64,000 nt of DNA from REEB95 sp963810055 (GTDB taxonomy: Bacteria; Pseudomonadota; Alphaproteobacteria; ATCC43930; CGMCC-115725), in contig CAWEME010000004.1 in NCBI GenBank assembly GCA_963810055.1, positions 1-64,000 on the forward strand, given 5' to 3'. The notes beneath the pieces were generated by a model, which saw only the letters and a list, made by a program, of their open reading frames with translations, was not told the origin of the DNA and searched no databases. Below are positions 44,436 to 54,037 of the stretch, piece after piece. Every line of letters starts with the position of its first letter. Within the stretch, counting starts at the first letter, position 1. Position numbers and translations under genes: made by a program.

Positions 44436-44460
44436 TTTAAATTGTCACGGAATCGGGGCG

Positions 44461-44490
44461 AAGCTAGCCGCATCGCGGGGGCCCTGGCAA
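44461..44490 (-). promoter_or_regulatory. Candidate promoter of tRNA-Arg
   Basis: Minus strand TTGCCA (44490-44485) and TAGCTT (44466-44461), 18 bases apart, end 25 bases before the tRNA. The match is moderate. Confidence 0.4.
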
Positions 44491-44612
44491 GCCGATTTCC
44501 CCGGCGCCGCCCGGACTGAGGCGTCGTAAAACCGGCTTCGGGAAACGCTTGTGGCATCATCAACCGTTCGCGTAAACTCCGCGCATCGAGGGTTTAGGGG
44601 GTTGTTGCCCGG

Positions 44613-45798
44613 ATGACATCCCGTTCCAGCCGTTACGCCGTTCTGGCCGCCGTGTTGCTGCTCGGCGGCTGTTCCTATGCCGATGACCTGTTCGGCACCC
44701 ATATGTCGAGCTCGAGCTCGAGCACGAGCAGGAGCAATTCGGCTCCGGCGGGCCAGACCACCGTCTATCAAATCCCGGCTTCGTCCGCCGAGTTCGAACG
44801 CCCAGCCGTTTCTGAATTCGAGCCCGAGCCCGAGTTCGAGCTTGAGCGCGTCGGCCGGCAGCAGCAGCGGCACCATCGTCGGCCAGAAGGTCCAGGGGCT
44901 GCGCGCAGATCTTGCCCGGCTCAAGGCGAATTTGGCCCAGCATCAGCAGGACATGACGGCGGCGCATAACGCGCTCCAGGCCGACTCGACCGCCTATTTC
45001 AATACCGTGGCCGGCATCAATGCCAAGCTGCAGGCCGGCACCACCTCGGGCAATCCGCAGTTGGTGGCGCAATGGAACCAGGCCCAGACCACGCTCGATA
45101 AAGTCGGCGAGGATATCGGACGCCTCAACGGCGTTTCGACTCAGGCGGCGGCCGATTCGTCCTTCGCCGCCTATCTGTTGAACGCCACCCGCTCCGCCTT
45201 CGCGCTGCAGGGCGCGGTGGACGAGGACCATCGCCAATTGACCCAAATCCAGGGCGACATCGACGCCACCACGGTGCAGATCGATGCGCTGCTGAGCGCC
45301 TTGAGCGACGAGATCGGCCGCCAGAGCACCTACGTCGCCAACGAGCGCGATAACCTCATCACCCTGTCGCAGGCGATCAAAAACGGTCAGCTCTACGGGC
45401 CGAGCCTCGCCACCCGCGCCTTCGGCCCGGTGACATCGATGCCGCTGCCGGCGCCGGGGCAACCGCGTGCCGCAGCGCCGCGGCCGCAGGCCGCCGCCGC
45501 CGGTCCGCTGGTGGTGATCCGCTTCGACCGGCCCGACGTCTCCTATGAACAAGCGCTCTACACCGCGGTGAGCCGCGCGCTCGAACGCAAGCCCTCGGCC
45601 ACTTTCGAACTGGTGGCGGTGGCGCCCAATGCGGGCAATTCGGCGGAGGTGGCGGTCAACGCCAATGCCTCGAAGCGCAACGCCGAGAACGTGATGCGCT
45701 CGCTCACCAGCATGGGCCTGCCGGCGGACCGGGTTTCGCTGTCGGCGACGACCAGCGGCGATATCCAGAACAACGAGGTTCGCGTCTACGTCCGTTGA
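44613..45798 (+). CDS. OmpA-like lipoprotein with coiled coil (frame break)
   Basis: About 394 residues. A lipoprotein signal (AVLAAVLLLGGCSYADDLFG, lipobox LGGC) is followed by a Ser-rich linker, a coiled-coil region (GLRADLARLKANLAQHQQDM and onward, about residues 95-250) and a C-terminal region (ATFELVAVAPNAGNSAEVAV, RNAENVMRSLTSMGLPADRV, SLSATTSGDIQNNEVRVYVR) resembling an OmpA-type peptidoglycan-binding fold, although the classical NxxLSxxRA motif is degenerate. One base must be skipped within the low-complexity linker, about 44800-44870. It probably ties the outer membrane to peptidoglycan or partners. It is divergent from tRNA-Arg and upstream of gpt. Confidence 0.7.
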
Positions 45799-45845
45799 CG
45801 CCCGGGCGCCGGCTTGCCTGCCGGCCCGCGAGGTGCGAAGCGTTC

Positions 45846-46337
45846 ATGCCTGCCGCCTCTTCATACACCAAGACCTTTCCGGTCAGCTGGGACGAGTTGC
45901 ATCGTCATTCGCGCGCGCTTGCCTGGCGGCTGCTCGATCTCGGGCCTTGGAAAGGCATCGTCGCGGTAACGCGCGGCGGGCTGGTGCCGGCGGCCATCGT
46001 CGCGCGCGAACTCGATCTGCGCCTGGTCGACACGGTGTGCGTCGCCAGTTATGACGACCGCGAGCAGGGACCGGTCGAAATCCTGAAGGGGGTATCCGGC
46101 GATGGCGCGGGCTTCCTGCTGATCGACGATCTGGTGGATACCGGCCGCACCGCCGAGGTGGTGCGCCGCATGCTGCCCAAGGCGCATTTCGCCACGGTCT
46201 ACGCCAAGCCGAAGGGGCGGCCTCTGGTCGATACCTACGTCACCGAGGTCAGCCAGGACACCTGGATCCTGTTTCCCTGGGACATCGAGCCGCAATTCGC
46301 CCCGCCCATCGCCCAGGCGCGGGACCGGGGCAAGTGA
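45846..46337 (+). CDS. gpt: Xanthine-guanine phosphoribosyltransferase
   Basis: A 163-residue type I phosphoribosyltransferase that salvages xanthine and guanine with PRPP. The N-terminus KTFPVSWDELHRHSRALAWR is typical of Gpt, IVAVTRGGLVPAAIVAREL forms the PPi loop, and GFLLIDDLVDTGRTAEVVRR is the PRPP-binding motif; DTWILFPWDIEP near the end fits the purine-binding Trp region. The start at 45846 gives the family length. It overlaps the following methyltransferase by GTGA. Confidence 0.93.
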   Translation: MPAASSYTKTFPVSWDELHRHSRALAWRLLDLGPWKGIVAVTRGGLVPAAIVARELDLRLVDTVCVASYDDREQGPVEILKGVSGDGAGFLLIDDLVDTGRTAEVVRRMLPKAHFATVYAKPKGRPLVDTYVTEVSQDTWILFPWDIEPQFAPPIAQARDRGK

Positions 46338-47530
46338 GCGCCGCCGCAAACCGTCCGGTGGTGAAGCTCCAGCCCGGCCGCAACAAGCGCGTCGAGAGCG
46401 GCCACCCTTGGGTCTATTCCAACGAGGTGGCGATGGATGCGGCGGCCAAGGCCCTGATCCCGGGCGCGCTGGTGCGGCTCGAAGCCGCGAGCGGCAAGGC
46501 GCTGGGCGTGGCCACCTTCAATCCGCACACGCTGGTCGCGGCACGCATCCTCGATCGCGATGTCGGCCGCGTCATCGGCCGCGAATTCTTCGCCGAACGC
46601 CTGGAGGCCGCGCTGGCCTTGCGCCGCAGGCTCTATCCCGAGCCGTTCTATCGCCTGGTCCATGCCGAGGCGGATGGCCTGCCGGGCCTGGTCATCGACC
46701 GCTTCGGCGATGTCCTGGCCTGCCAGATCAACACTGCCGGCATGGCGCGGCTGGAAGATGAGCTCATCGCCGCTTGCGAAACCGTCTTGAAGCCCGAGGC
46801 GGTGATTTTCAGGAACGACTCCTCGGCACGCAAACTCGAAGGCCTGGCGGAGGAAGTGCGGGTGGCGGCGGGTGCGTTGTCCGGGCCGGTGGAACTGCGC
46901 GAAAACGGCGCGCGCTTCTTCGCCGACGTGCTGGTGGGCCAGAAAACCGGCTGGTTCTACGATCAGCGCGAGAACCGGCGTTTCATCGCATCCTTGGCGA
47001 AGGACGCATCGCTGCTCGATCTTTATTGTTTCGGCGGCGGCTTTGCCGTCGCGGCGGCGCTGGCCGGCGCCAAGGCGGTTTCGGCGATCGATCGGTCGGA
47101 ACCGGCGCTGACTCTCGCTCGAAGTTCGGCCGAGGCCAATGGCGTCGCATCGCGTTGCACATTTTCGCGCGCCGAGGCCTTCGCCGAATTGGAACGCCTG
47201 GCGGGGGAGGGGACGCGCTTCGACATTGTCGTCGCCGATCCGCCCGCTTTCGTCAAAAGCAAGAAAGACCTGGGCGCGGGCCTCAAGGGCTATCGCAAGC
47301 TCGCACGCTTGGCCTCGTCGGTGGTGGCTAGGAGCGGCCTCTTGTTCATCGCCTCCTGTTCGCACAATGTGGACGAGGCGTCTTTTGCCGAATCGGTGCG
47401 GCGCGGCGTGGCCGATGCCGGCAGGAGCGGGCGCATTCTCTTGAGTTCAGGCGCCGCGCCCGACCACCCGGTGCATCCCTTTCTGCCGGAGAGCGCCTAT
47501 CTCAAGGCGCAGACCATCGCGCTCGATTAG
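46334..47530 (+). CDS. Class I rRNA cytosine methyltransferase (RlmI-like)
   Basis: A 398-residue protein of the RlmI/RlmK family. A PUA domain (KLQPGRNKRVESGHPWVYSN) is followed by an EEHEE-like region (YRLVHAEADGLPGLVIDRFG) and the methyltransferase domain (KTGWFYDQRENRRFIASLA, LLDLYCFGGGFAVAAAL as motif I, FDIVVADPPAFVKSKKDL and LFIASCSHNV as the catalytic Cys region). Relatives make m5C in 23S rRNA. It starts at a GTG overlapping gpt. Its TAG overlaps the convergent kinase stop. Confidence 0.9.
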   Translation: MSAAANRPVVKLQPGRNKRVESGHPWVYSNEVAMDAAAKALIPGALVRLEAASGKALGVATFNPHTLVAARILDRDVGRVIGREFFAERLEAALALRRRLYPEPFYRLVHAEADGLPGLVIDRFGDVLACQINTAGMARLEDELIAACETVLKPEAVIFRNDSSARKLEGLAEEVRVAAGALSGPVELRENGARFFADVLVGQKTGWFYDQRENRRFIASLAKDASLLDLYCFGGGFAVAAALAGAKAVSAIDRSEPALTLARSSAEANGVASRCTFSRAEAFAELERLAGEGTRFDIVVADPPAFVKSKKDLGAGLKGYRKLARLASSVVARSGLLFIASCSHNVDEASFAESVRRGVADAGRSGRILLSSGAAPDHPVHPFLPESAYLKAQTIALD

Positions 47531-48922
47531 CTGTTGGGCAAACTGAGCGTGAATACCGTGCCCGCCCCGGTGCTGGTCTTGAGCTGGATGTCGCCGCCAT
47601 GGGCGCGCATCACTTCGCGTGCGATGGCGAGGCCGAGCCCGGTGCCGCCGGGCCGTGCCGAGCCGGCAAAGGGCCGGAACAGGTTTTCCCGCGCCTTGGG
47701 AGCCAGGCCCGGCCCGTCATCCGACACCTCGATCACGACATCGCCGCCCTCCCGCTGGGCGCGGACGGCGCAATGCTTGGCGCCGGCCTCGGCGGCGTTG
47801 CGCGACAGATTCTCCAGCGCGCGAAACAACTGATCGCGGTCGGCCTGGACGGCGAAATCCGGATCCACTTCATTGACCAGCTTGAAGCTGTTGTCGCCCG
47901 GCCGCGCCAGGCTTTCGGCGACTTCCGCGACGAGGCCGCGCAACGCGAAACCGCTTGGATGCAACGGCGCCCCGTCCTGGCGCGTGAAATTGAGCGTGCC
48001 GGTGCACAGCGCCACGGCGCGGTCGATGGCGGCGATCAGGCCGGGCGTCACCCGCTTCACCTCCGGCGAATCGCTTTCCGACAGCCGGTCGGACATCAGC
48101 CGCACGGTCGAAAGAATCCCGCGCAGATCGTGATTGATCTTGCTGACGGCGGCGCCGAGGGCCGCGAGACGCTCCTTCTGCTTCAAGGACTGGCGCACGG
48201 TTTCCTGCATCGCCGCCAGCTCGCGCTGGGCCAGGCCGATTTCGTCGCCTCGATTGCCGGGTCATTTCGGCATGCGCGGCGTCCTCGGGGTTCTTGCGGA
48301 AGGCGACCATGCTGGCGGTCAGGCGTTTCAAAGGCGCGACCAGCAGCCATTGCAGGCTCAGATAGACCAGCGCCGCGGTGATGAGCGAGACCACGAACGA
48401 AACCTCGAGCACGCGCGCGCCGAATTTCCACATCGCGTCACGCATCGGCCGCTCGTCGAGCAGCACCTCGACGGTGACGGCCGGATCCTTGGGCGCCACG
48501 CCGAGGACGCGCAGCACGCGGTTGCCGCTCATCGACAGCGTCATCATCGCGTCACGGATCATGGCGAACATGCCCTGGCTGCGCAGATCATAGGTCGCGT
48601 CCACGCTGGGCGGCATGTCCTGGGCCAGCATCAGGGTCCGGTTGGGCATGTGCACGACGATGCCGTGGGCGCCGACATGGGCCAGCAACTCGTTGCCGAG
48701 CTCCTTGCTCACCATGTTGTCGGGGGTGGCCTCGAGCGCCGATATCGCGAGATGCGCGGCATCGATGTGGTCCTCGAGATATGTGAGACGGAAGCGCGCC
48801 ACCGAGGGCACGAAGATCAGCACCACGCTGACCATGACGAAAACGACGGTCAGCACCAGGAGACGGGCCGAAAGCCCGCCCGGAAACAAGGTTTTGCCCG
48901 TTTCCACCGTCATTTTCCCCAT
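47527..48922 (-). CDS. Membrane sensor histidine kinase with HAMP domain (frame break)
   Basis: About 464 residues. One helix (LSARLLVLTVVFVMVSVVLI), a periplasmic domain of about 140 residues, a second helix (VSFVVSLITAALVYLSLQWL), a HAMP-like linker (LVAPLKRLTASMVAFRKNPE), a coiled coil, an H-box SKINHDLRGILSTVRLM and an HATPase (ENLSRNAAEAGAKH, DDGPGLAPKARENL, GGTGLGLAIAREVMRAHGG). The NHDLRG H-box is characteristic of this alphaproteobacterial kinase group. The two halves join if one base at 48256 is skipped (CGG-C-AAT). No response regulator lies beside it. It is divergent from rpmH. Confidence 0.88.
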
Positions 48923-48991
48923 TCCAAAGCCCCCTAATCCAAGGTCTTTTGACGTAACCCTTTTGTAACCCTGGCACGCAAGGCGGCGGCG

Positions 48992-49020
48992 TTGACTTCG
49001 CCCATCCGCTTTCGTATACA
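48992..49020 (+). promoter_or_regulatory. Sigma-70-type promoter of rpmH-rnpA
   Basis: TTGACT (48992-48997) and TATACA (49015-49020) separated by exactly 17 bases, ending 42 bases before the rpmH start. This is a near-consensus housekeeping promoter and the strongest seen in the window. Confidence 0.8.
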
Positions 49021-49062
49021 GCGCCGTCCATCGAGCGAGAAGCATCGCCGGAGTCCCCAGCC

Positions 49063-49197
49063 GTGAAGCGCACCTATCAGCCGAGCAAACTCATTCGCAA
49101 GCGCCGCCATGGCTTTCGCGCGCGCATGTCCACGGTCGGGGGACGTCGCGTGCTTTCCAGCCGCCGCGCCAAGGGTCGAAAGCGCCTTTCGGCTTGA
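49063..49197 (+). CDS. rpmH: 50S ribosomal protein L34
   Basis: L34, 44 residues, starting at a GTG at 49063: MKRTYQPSKLIRKRRHGFRA, then RMSTVGGRRVLSSRRAKGRK. Highly basic and complete. It heads the conserved rpmH-rnpA-yidD-yidC cluster behind a near-consensus promoter. It is too short to stand out by length but unmistakable by sequence. Confidence 0.97.
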   Translation: MKRTYQPSKLIRKRRHGFRARMSTVGGRRVLSSRRAKGRKRLSA

Positions 49198-49227
49198 GCA
49201 CCGGCGCGGCGCCCAAGCGGCGGAGTC

Positions 49228-49588
49228 ATGACCAAGATCGAGCGCCTCAAACGGCGGGCCGATTTTCTCGCCGTTGCCGGCCAGCGGCGCAAATATGTCG
49301 CTCCCGGCCTGATCCTGCAGGCCTGCCGGCGCGCAGGCGGCGGAGCCCGCGTCCTCGCGCGTGGGCTTCACCGCCAGCCGCAAGGTGGGCATCGCGGTCG
49401 AGCGTAACCGGGCGCGGCGCCGGCTCAAGGCGGCGGCGCGGCAGGTGCTCGAACGCCACGCCGCATCGAGCCATGATTACGTGGTGATCGCGCGCGCCGA
49501 AACCTTGTCGCGGAAATTTCCGGATCTGCTGCTCGATCTGGAAACCGCGATGAAGCGCCTGGGCGCCTGGGAAGAGCAGAGTGGGTAA
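49228..49588 (+). CDS. rnpA: Ribonuclease P protein component (frame break)
   Basis: RnpA, about 119 residues, supports RNase P RNA in 5' tRNA maturation. It begins MTKIERLKRRADFLAVAGQR at the ATG at 49228 and continues in the next frame as RVGFTASRKVGIAVERNRAR with the RNR signature, then LERHAASSHDYVVIARAET. One base near 49333 must be skipped (CGC-G-CAG). The gene is essential, so the break is unlikely to be a genuine loss. It follows rpmH by 30 bases. Confidence 0.92.
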
Positions 49589-49613
49589 GAGTGGACGGGG
49601 AGAGCGGACAATA

Positions 49614-49847
49614 ATGGTAAGCGCTGTGCTGCGCGGTTTCATAAGGCTCTATCAGCTGCTGGTCTCGCCGCTGCTGGGGCCTCGCTGCCGCTATTGGCCG
49701 AGCTGCTCGGAATACGCCGCGCAGGCGATCCACGACCATGGGCCCACGCGCGGGTTGTGGCTCGCGGTCCGACGCCTGCTGCGCTGTCATCCCTGGGGCG
49801 GTTCGGGCGTCGATCCCGTGCCTCCCGCCGCCGGCGCCAGGCCGTAG
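49614..49847 (+). CDS. yidD: Membrane protein insertion efficiency factor YidD
   Basis: YidD, 77 residues, a small amphipathic membrane-associated protein that aids YidC. GFIRLYQLLVSPLLGPRCRY, WPSCSEYAAQAIHDHGPTRG and CHPWGGSGVDPVP are diagnostic, including the conserved Cys. The ATG at 49614 is preferred; a GTG at 49581 overlapping rnpA is possible. It ends three bases before yidC. Confidence 0.95.
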   Translation: MVSAVLRGFIRLYQLLVSPLLGPRCRYWPSCSEYAAQAIHDHGPTRGLWLAVRRLLRCHPWGGSGVDPVPPAAGARP

Positions 49848-49850
49848 CCC

Positions 49851-51582
49851 ATGGATCAGCAACGCAATCTGTTCGTCGCTATCGGCATCTCGATCGCCAT
49901 CCTGATCGGCTTCCAGGTGTTCTATGAGCGGATATTTCCGCCGAAGCCGGTGCCGCCGCAAACCCAGACCGCTACCGCCGTCCCGGGTCAGGCGGCGCCT
50001 CCGGGGCAGATCGGGGCCATCGGCACCCGGCGTTCAGGGCGCGGTTGAGGCGGTTTCGCGCGAGAGCGTGATCGCCCAATCGCCGCGCATCGCGATAGCG
50101 ACGCCCCGGCTCAAGGGCTCGATCAATCTGACCGGCGGGCGGGTCGACGATCTGACGCTCACCGGCTATCGCGAGACCACCGATCCCAACAGTCCCGAGA
50201 TCGTGCTGCTGGCGCCCGACGGCACGGCGCATCCCTATTTCCTGCAATTCGGCTGGGTCCCGACCGATCCCGCGGTCAAGGTGCCTGGACCGGATACGCG
50301 CTGGAGCGCATCCGGCGGCGCGCTCACCCCCGACCATGCGGTCGATCTCACCTGGGATAACGGCGCGGGCCTGAAATTCACCCGCCATATCGCGGTCGAT
50401 GCGGATTATATGTTCACCGTTACCGACAGCGTAACCAGCACGGCCAAGGACAAGGTCACGCTCTATTCCTACGGGCTGGTGTCGCGCGCCGGCCCGCCGC
50501 CCGCGACCACGACCTATCTCCTTCATGAAGGCCCGATCGGCGTGCTCGACGGCACGCTCAAGGAGATCAAATACGCCACCCTCAAGGACGAGCCGCCCCA
50601 GGAATTCGATTCTATCGGCGGCTGGCTCGGCATCACCGACAAATACTGGCTGTCCGCGCTTATCCCCGACCAGAAGGAGGCGATCAAGGCGCGCTTCACC
50701 CATGTCGAGCGCGACCGGGCCGATCTCTGGCAGGTCGATTACCGGGGATCGCCGCGCGTGCTCGATCCCGGCGCATCCGTCAGCGCCGCAAGCCACTTCT
50801 TCGCCGGCGCCAAGCTGGTGTCGCTGCTCGACCGCTACGAAGTCCAGGACCAGATTCCGCGCTTCGACCGCGCCATCGATTTCGGCTGGTTCTATTTCCT
50901 CACCAAGCCGATCTTCCTGGCGCTCGATTTCTTCTACAAGCTGATCGGCAATTTCGGCCTCGCCATCATGCTGCTCACCGTCATCATCAAGCTCGCCTTC
51001 TTCCCGCTCGCCAACAAGTCCTACCGGGCGATGGGCAAGATGAAGCAGCTGCAGCCCGAAATACAGAAGCTGCGGGAAAAATTCGGCGACGACAAGGAGA
51101 AGCTCAACAAGGAGATGATGGCGCTTTACAAGCGCGTCGGCGCCAACCCGATGGCGGGGTGCCTGCCCATCGTCATCCAGATCCCGGTGTTCTTCTCGCT
51201 CTACAAGGTGCTCTACGTCACCATCGAGATGCGCCAGGCGCCGTTCTACGGCTGGATCCACGATCTCTCGGTGCCTGATCCCACCACCTTCGTCAATTTG
51301 TTCGGGCTCCTGCCTTACGCTCCGCCTGACATCGCCCTCCTGCACTCCATCCTGCACATCGGCGCCTGGCCGCTCATCATGGGCGTCACCATGTTCCTGC
51401 AACAGAAGCTCAACCCGGCGCCGCCCGATCCGATCCAGGCCAAGATGTTCATGGTGCTGCCCTTCGTGTTCACCGTCATGCTGGCGCAGTTCGCCGCAGG
51501 ATTGGTGATCTATTGGAGCTGGAACAATTTGCTGTCGATCGCCCAGCAATGGACGATCATGCGGCGCGCCCGGAAGGCCTAG
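49851..51582 (+). CDS. yidC: Membrane protein insertase YidC (frame break)
   Basis: YidC, about 576 residues, inserts and folds inner-membrane proteins with or without SecYEG. It opens MDQQRNLFVAIGISIAILIG (first helix) and a Pro-rich linker, then in the next frame the periplasmic P1 domain (INLTGGRVDDLTLTGYRETT, FTVTDSV, LDRYEVQDQIPRFDRAIDFG) and the five-helix core with GWFYFLTKPIFLALDFFYKL, GNFGLAIMLLTVIIKLAFFP and MAGCLPIVIQIPVFFSLYKV. One base at 50025 must be skipped (GGC-A-CCC), inside the linker. Essential gene in its usual place. Confidence 0.95.
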
Positions 51583-51587
51583 ATCCG

Positions 51588-52250
51588 ATGGCCGAAGCCG
51601 CCGCGGTCTTTCCTCCAAACGCGGCGCCGGACGAGACGGCACGCGAGGCGGGCCGCCTGCTGTTCGCGCTTTCCTGCCGTTTCACCGCCGGGGCGGACAA
51701 GGCGGCGGCGCTACCGCCCGAACGGCTTCCGGAAGTGGCGTTTCTCGGCCGTTCCAATGTCGGAAAGTCGAGCCTGTTGAACGCACTCACCGGCCGCAAG
51801 GCCCTGGCGCGCGTCTCGCGCACCCCCGGACGCACGCGCCAGATCAATTTCTTCGATCTCGGCGGGCGGCTGATGCTGGTCGACCTGCCGGGTTACGGCT
51901 ATGCCGCGGCCTCGAAGCGCGAGATGGACGACTGGGCCGATTCGATCGGTTTCTATCTCAGCCACCGGTCCTGCCTGAAGCACGCCTTGGTGCTGATCGA
52001 CGCCCGCCATGGTCTGAAGGACAGCGACCGCGCCGCCTTCGCGCTTCTGGCCGCCAATGCCATTCCCGGCCTTGCCGTGCTGACCAAATCCGACGCGGTC
52101 AAACCCGACGCGCTGGCATCCCGCCTGGCCGCCACCGACGCGGAATTGCGGCGCTACGCGTCGGCCTATCTCGCGGTCTTCGCGGCGAGCGCGCGTAGCG
52201 GCGTTGGGCTGCCCGAGCTGCGCGGCATGCTCGCCACGCTGGCGAGCTAG
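51588..52250 (+). CDS. engB: Ribosome biogenesis GTPase EngB/YihA
   Basis: A 220-residue TRAFAC GTPase needed for 50S assembly. G1 FLGRSNVGKSSLLNALTGRK, G2 TPGRTRQINFF, G3 LVDLPGYGYAAASK, G4 LTKSDAVKP and G5-like AASARSG are all present. The ATG at 51588 lies five bases after yidC, the typical alphaproteobacterial order. Confidence 0.95.
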   Translation: MAEAAAVFPPNAAPDETAREAGRLLFALSCRFTAGADKAAALPPERLPEVAFLGRSNVGKSSLLNALTGRKALARVSRTPGRTRQINFFDLGGRLMLVDLPGYGYAAASKREMDDWADSIGFYLSHRSCLKHALVLIDARHGLKDSDRAAFALLAANAIPGLAVLTKSDAVKPDALASRLAATDAELRRYASAYLAVFAASARSGVGLPELRGMLATLAS

Positions 52251-52276
52251 CGCCGATGCCGCTATAAACGCCCGCC

Positions 52277-53203
52277 ATGAGCGAGAACTCCCCGTCCAAC
52301 CCGATCGACGCCGCCGCCGCGGCCAAGGCCGTCACGCTGTCCGAGGCGCTGCCCTATATGCGGCGCTATTCCGGCAAGACCGTCGTGGTCAAATACGGCG
52401 GTCACGCCATGGGCGACACGTCCATCGCCGAAATGTTCGCGCGTGACGTGGTGCTGCTGAAGCAGGTTGGCATCAATCCCATCGTCGTCCATGGCGGCGG
52501 GCCGCAGATCGGCCAGATGCTGGAGCGGCTCAAGATCAAGAGCTCCTTCGTCGACGGATTGCGCGTCACCGACAAGGACACGGTCGAGATCGTCGAGATG
52601 GTGCTGTCGGGTTCGATCAACAAGGAGATCGTCGCCGCCATCAACAAGGCCGGCGGCAAGGCGATCGGCCTGTCCGGCAAGGACGCCGATTTGATCCGGG
52701 CGCGGAAGATCGCCAAGAAACGCACCGAGAGCGACAGCAATATCGAGAAGGTGCTCGATCTGGGCTTCGTCGGCGAGCCCACGGCGGTTGATGCCGCGGT
52801 GCTCGAGCATCTGATCCGCTCCGACATCATCCCGGTGATCGCCCCCATCGGCGTGGGCGATCACGGCGAGACCTATAACATCAACGCCGATACCGTGGCG
52901 GGCGCGGTGGCGGGCGCGGTCAAGGCGGTCCGGCTTTTGTTGCTGACCGACGTCACCGGCGTGCTCGACCAGAAGAAGAAGCTCGTCCACGAGCTTTCGG
53001 TCGCCGAAGCCAAGGCCATGATCTCCGCCGGCACCATCTCGGGCGGCATGATCCCCAAGGTCGAGACCTGCATGGAAGCGATTGCGGCCGGGGTCGAGGC
53101 CTCGGTCATCATCGACGGCAGGGTGCCGCATGCCATCCTGCTGGAGCTGTTCGCCGAGCACGGCGTCGGCACGCTGATCCGCCGCCGCAAGCGCGGGAAA
53201 TGA
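52277..53203 (+). CDS. argB: Acetylglutamate kinase
   Basis: ArgB, 308 residues, phosphorylates N-acetyl-L-glutamate in arginine synthesis. VVVKYGGHAMGD is the ATP-binding lysine loop, IVVHGGGPQIGQML and DGLRVTD bind the acetylglutamate, and SGGMIPKVETCMEAI completes the active site. The length and N-terminal helix (LSEALPYMRRYSGKT) match the arginine-inhibited hexameric class. Its stop overlaps the next start (ATGA). Confidence 0.96.
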   Translation: MSENSPSNPIDAAAAAKAVTLSEALPYMRRYSGKTVVVKYGGHAMGDTSIAEMFARDVVLLKQVGINPIVVHGGGPQIGQMLERLKIKSSFVDGLRVTDKDTVEIVEMVLSGSINKEIVAAINKAGGKAIGLSGKDADLIRARKIAKKRTESDSNIEKVLDLGFVGEPTAVDAAVLEHLIRSDIIPVIAPIGVGDHGETYNINADTVAGAVAGAVKAVRLLLLTDVTGVLDQKKKLVHELSVAEAKAMISAGTISGGMIPKVETCMEAIAAGVEASVIIDGRVPHAILLELFAEHGVGTLIRRRKRGK

Positions 53204-53910
53204 GCCGCGCCATGCCGGCTCATCCCACTCCGCTCGACCGCATCGAGAACTGGATCTTCGATCTCGACAACACGCTCTACCCCGCCTCCTGCCGGCTTTA
53301 TATCGAGGTCGAGCAGCGCATGGGGCGCTTCATCATGGAGGAGCTGCAGCTCGACCATGAGGGCGCCCATGAATTGCGCCGGCGCTATTTCAGCCAGCAC
53401 GGCACCACGCTGCGCGGCCTGATGGACGAATACGGCCTGGAGCCGCAGCGTTTCCTCGATTACGTGCACGAGATCGACCTGTCCGCAGTGGCGGCCGATC
53501 CGGTGCTGGACCGCGCTCTGGCGGATCTCCCGGGACGCAAGCTGGTCTTCACCAACGGCACCAGGCGCCACGCCGAGCGCGTGCTCGACCGCCTGGGTCT
53601 GGCGGCGCATTTCGACGCCATCCACGACATCGCCGCCATCGATTACCGCCCCAAGCCCGATCCTTCCGGATATCGCGATCTCATCGCGCGCTACGGGATC
53701 ACGCCCGCGCGCGCCGCCATGGTCGAGGACATGGCGCGCAATCTGCCTCCGGCGGCGGCGCTCGGCATGACCACGATCTGGCTCAAGAACGGTCCGCATC
53801 CCGAGCTCGAATCCTCCCACGCGCCGCATATCCATCACACCGTCGAGGATCTGGCATCGTTCCTTAGCCAGGCCGCGATGGCACGCCGGGTCACTCCGGC
53901 AGGGGGATGA
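53200..53910 (+). CDS. Pyrimidine 5'-nucleotidase (HAD superfamily)
   Basis: A 236-residue HAD hydrolase of the pyrimidine 5'-nucleotidase group. Motif I is WIFDLDNTLYPASCRLY with nucleophile and acid Asp, motif II FTNGTRRHAERVL, motif III the Lys in DYRPKPDPSGY, and motif IV MVEDMARNLPPAAALG. It would dephosphorylate UMP/CMP-like substrates; related yeast Sdt1 also cleaves nicotinamide mononucleotide. It is coupled to argB by ATGA. Its last 20 bases overlap a possible small gene on the other strand. Confidence 0.88.
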   Translation: MSRAMPAHPTPLDRIENWIFDLDNTLYPASCRLYIEVEQRMGRFIMEELQLDHEGAHELRRRYFSQHGTTLRGLMDEYGLEPQRFLDYVHEIDLSAVAADPVLDRALADLPGRKLVFTNGTRRHAERVLDRLGLAAHFDAIHDIAAIDYRPKPDPSGYRDLIARYGITPARAAMVEDMARNLPPAAALGMTTIWLKNGPHPELESSHAPHIHHTVEDLASFLSQAAMARRVTPAGG

Positions 53911-54034
53911 ACGCGTCGTCGCCTTGCACCTTGGCGAAGCGGCCGGTTATCGCTCCCAAGCTTGTCAGGGCCCCGAATTGAGGGGTTCGGTCCTGCCGCT
54001 TGTTTTGCCGCCCCAGCCGACCTAAAACCTTCAC
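53891..54034 (-). CDS. Possible 47-residue protein
   Basis: A small frame opposite the spacer before dapD. It starts with a GTG at 54034 and reads MKVLGRLGRQNKRQD, then PQFGALTSLGAITGRFAKV and QGDDAFIPLPE. Composition looks protein-like rather than random, with a basic N-terminus and an ordered C-terminal strand, and it fills the 127-base gap between the nucleotidase and dapD. I do not recognise the family, and no strong ribosome-binding site is visible. It could also be the remnant of a longer gene. Confidence 0.4.
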   Translation of the reverse strand: MKVLGRLGRQNKRQDRTPQFGALTSLGAITGRFAKVQGDDAFIPLPE

Positions 54035-54037
54035 GCC

